The notes under the pieces: model-generated
The model's database searches: none
What the model was told of the DNA's origin: nothing
Seen by the model: only the letters and a program-made list of their open reading frames with translations
Part shown: piece after piece, positions 15,332 to 16,362 of the stretch
Numbering within the stretch: position 1 is the first letter of the stretch
Layout: every line of letters starts with the position of its first letter
From: JAFDZW01 sp035632315
GTDB lineage: Bacteria; Bacteroidota; Ignavibacteria; Palsa-1295
Length of the DNA: 16,362 bases
NCBI GenBank assembly: GCA_035632315.1
Contig: DASQGZ010000054.1
Coordinates: forward strand, 1-16,362
Reading direction: 5' to 3'
Translations under genes and position numbers: made by a program

Positions 15332-15712
15332 CGAAGAAATGAACCTGACTTCGGGAAAATAAACCGGATCGACTTCGTAACGAGCGTCTTTCTCGGCCAT
15401 TAAACACGCGCCGGCGTAACAGCGTTCAAGGCCTTCGCGAAATGACGAAAGATCAATACCCATATAATCATCCGGATATTTCGTCAGTTTATCGAGTGAC
15501 TTTTGGTACTGGCTGATCGCGCCGGTCGTATTACCGTTCGACAAATGATAACACCCGACCGCCGCTTGTATCATCCCCTGCAGAAACAGCCGTAATTCGC
15601 CGTGAGTCTCATTCCAAAGATCTTCGAGCACATCATGCGCCTCGAAAAATTCTTTTCGGTTAATAAGACCAACTCCCATACGAAACCGCTCGTCGAATGT
15701 GTCTTCTTCCAT
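15329..15712 (-). CDS. DUF309 family protein
   Basis: The product has 127 residues, is mostly helical and has no signal peptide or membrane segment. It carries the family core EFFEAHDVLEDLWNE (about 22-36), then RLFLQGMIQAAVGCYHLSNG (41-60) and GAISQYQKSLDKL. The conserved H/E/D and R/Q residues of this core line an alpha-helical bundle in DUF309 proteins. No biochemical role is established for the family. The start ATG at 15712 has no clear Shine-Dalgarno. It lies 48 bp upstream of the ferredoxin gene on the same strand and is divergent from the tRNA genes. Confidence 0.85.
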   Translation of the reverse strand: MEEDTFDERFRMGVGLINRKEFFEAHDVLEDLWNETHGELRLFLQGMIQAAVGCYHLSNGNTTGAISQYQKSLDKLTKYPDDYMGIDLSSFREGLERCYAGACLMAEKDARYEVDPVYFPEVRFISS

Positions 15713-15819
15713 TACTAATTCAACATACTTTTATCAAACGAAATCGCTGAAATTCATAAAAAGCGGTTTGGGGAACAGGAACGGTTCGGGAGCCGTTTTC
15801 CACGCTCCAATTAGACGTG

Positions 15820-15893
15820 GGGCCTATAGCTCAGTTGGTTAGAGCGTGCGCCTGATAAGCGCAAGGTCAGTGGTTCAACTCCACTTAGGCCCA
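15820..15893 (+). tRNA. tRNA-Ile (anticodon GAT)
   Basis: The gene is 74 nt. The acceptor arm is GGGCCTA paired with TAGGCCC, discriminator A, and CCA is not encoded. The anticodon arm is TGCGC-CTGATAA-GCGCA with anticodon GAT. The T arm is AGTGG-TTCAACT-CCACT. The D arm contains AGCTCAGTTGGTTAGAGC. Confidence 0.97.
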
Positions 15894-15898
15894 CTGTC

Positions 15899-15966
15899 AG
15901 AAAGTAAAAAGGATAAAGGAGAAAGTAAAAAAACTCTCTACTTTTTTCTTTATCCTTTCTCCTTTT
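15899..15966 (+). repeat. Imperfect inverted repeat and short direct repeat in the tRNA spacer
   Basis: Between the two tRNAs a purine-rich stretch (15907-15932) and a pyrimidine-rich stretch (15942-15966) can pair over about 25 bp with few mismatches around a 9-nt loop. The 12-mer AGAAAGTAAAAA also occurs twice (15899-15910 and 15920-15931). The hairpin may direct tRNA processing. Confidence 0.7.
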
Positions 15967-15973
15967 GAAAATC

Positions 15974-16046
15974 GGGCCCATAGCTCAGTTGGTAGAGCGA
16001 TTGATTTGCATTCAATAGGTCAGGAGTTCGAATCTCCTTGGGTCCA
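15974..16046 (+). tRNA. tRNA-Ala (anticodon TGC)
   Basis: The gene is 73 nt. The acceptor arm GGGCCCA pairs with TGGGTCC and contains the G3-U70 wobble that specifies alanine; discriminator A, no encoded CCA. The anticodon arm is ATTGA-TTTGCAT-TCAAT with anticodon TGC. The T arm is AGGAG-TTCGAAT-CTCCT. Confidence 0.97.
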
Positions 16047-16151
16047 CTTGGTACGAAGAAACCGATGCTGGTATTGGGTCCGGCAATATCATATTTTCAC
16101 CTTTACTGCCTGACTTGTTACTTTTTCCTGGCAATTTGTGTCTAATATATA

Positions 16152-16362
16152 ATGGGCAAATATGGTATTATTGCGGTTATCTTTGCAGTAACGTTCGGCT
16201 TTTGTTCGTGCGCGAGCGATCAAACAGGTGTTGTTCTGCAATCCGGTAATTACCCCGGCCCTGTGAGCGCCGTGATCGCGAATAATTGTCTCGGCGGAAA
16301 TTGTCATACGGGTTCGACAACGCTCAATGAAAATCTCGATCTTAGTTCGTGGGACGCGATGA
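16152..16362 (+). CDS. Lipoprotein with CX4CH haem-type motif, cytochrome c-like (partial, C-terminus outside window)
   Basis: Seventy residues are visible before the window ends. A signal segment (GIIAVIFAVTFGFCSC) ends in cysteines C18/C20, one of which is probably lipidated. The motif NNCLGGNCHTG (C46, C51, H52) is a CX4CH site. In envelope proteins of Bacteroidota and Planctomycetes such 'NC...CH' sites at the N-terminus of short domains, followed here by LDLSSWDAM, are annotated as cytochrome c-like. The canonical haem site is CX2CH, so covalent haem attachment is not certain. It probably sits in the outer or inner membrane leaflet as an electron carrier. The ATG at 16152 follows an A/T-rich sequence without a Shine-Dalgarno. 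Confidence 0.75.
   Translation, partial: MGKYGIIAVIFAVTFGFCSCASDQTGVVLQSGNYPGPVSAVIANNCLGGNCHTGSTTLNENLDLSSWDAM

Noticed and set aside
15713..15819. End of a 16S rRNA gene or a terminator upstream of tRNA-Ile
   Set aside because: No anti-Shine-Dalgarno CCTCC or other 16S 3'-end sequence is present; a 5-bp AACGG/CCGTT hairpin near 15780-15798 is too weak and no plus-strand gene precedes it.

Overview
The window looks like a chromosomal segment of a Gram-negative bacterium from the Bacteroidota/Chlorobi (FCB) group. Evidence for this is a textbook Bacteroidota-type promoter (TTTG-N20-TATATTTG, minus strand, 1201-1170), mostly weak Shine-Dalgarno sequences, tRNA genes without an encoded CCA, a DUF3078 outer-membrane protein, thrombospondin-type-3/OmpA outer-membrane proteins and several lipoproteins. 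A divergent double-OmpA protein resembles proteins I associate with Kapabacteria-like lineages, but the exact phylum is an inference. Base composition and codon style look uniform, and I see no phage, transposase, CRISPR array or integration site.

Layout. At the left edge (1-945, minus) lies the 5' part of a GT4-type glycosyltransferase with its own promoter and a roughly 185-nt leader that can form competing hairpins. Next comes a tight minus-strand operon read from right to left: metallo-beta-lactamase-fold hydrolase, queG and trxB, with gaps of 3-6 bp. Upstream of it are a 650-residue exported protein with a barrel-like N-terminus and two degenerate OmpA-like modules (4054-6006), preceded by a perfect 9-bp inverted repeat, and a LamG-type lipoprotein with a strong terminator. 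Divergently transcribed (plus) are an ECF-type sigma factor and a cysteine-free single-pass membrane protein that is a good anti-sigma candidate. They are followed by a secreted phosphoesterase (phospholipase C/acid phosphatase family) lipoprotein.

After a convergent intergenic region with terminator hairpins, the minus strand carries DUF3078, mscL (good terminator), an OmpA protein with a cassette of 69-bp TSP3 repeats, and a tandem paralogue of it that ends where the OmpA domain should begin. A perfect 40-bp AT-rich palindrome follows that paralogue's stop codon by two bases. Then come a 2[4Fe-4S] ferredoxin (strong RBS and terminator) and a DUF309 protein. On the plus strand a tRNA-Ile(GAT)/tRNA-Ala(TGC) pair stands without rRNA, and the window ends inside a lipoprotein carrying a CX4CH haem-type motif.

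The gene content is mainly housekeeping (thiol redox, queuosine, ferredoxin, mechanosensing, tRNA) and cell envelope. I do not see a clear defence or biosynthetic system. The most unusual items are the paired TSP3 proteins with their palindrome, the degenerate double-OmpA protein, the unusual sigma/anti-sigma pair, and the structured leader of the glycosyltransferase.
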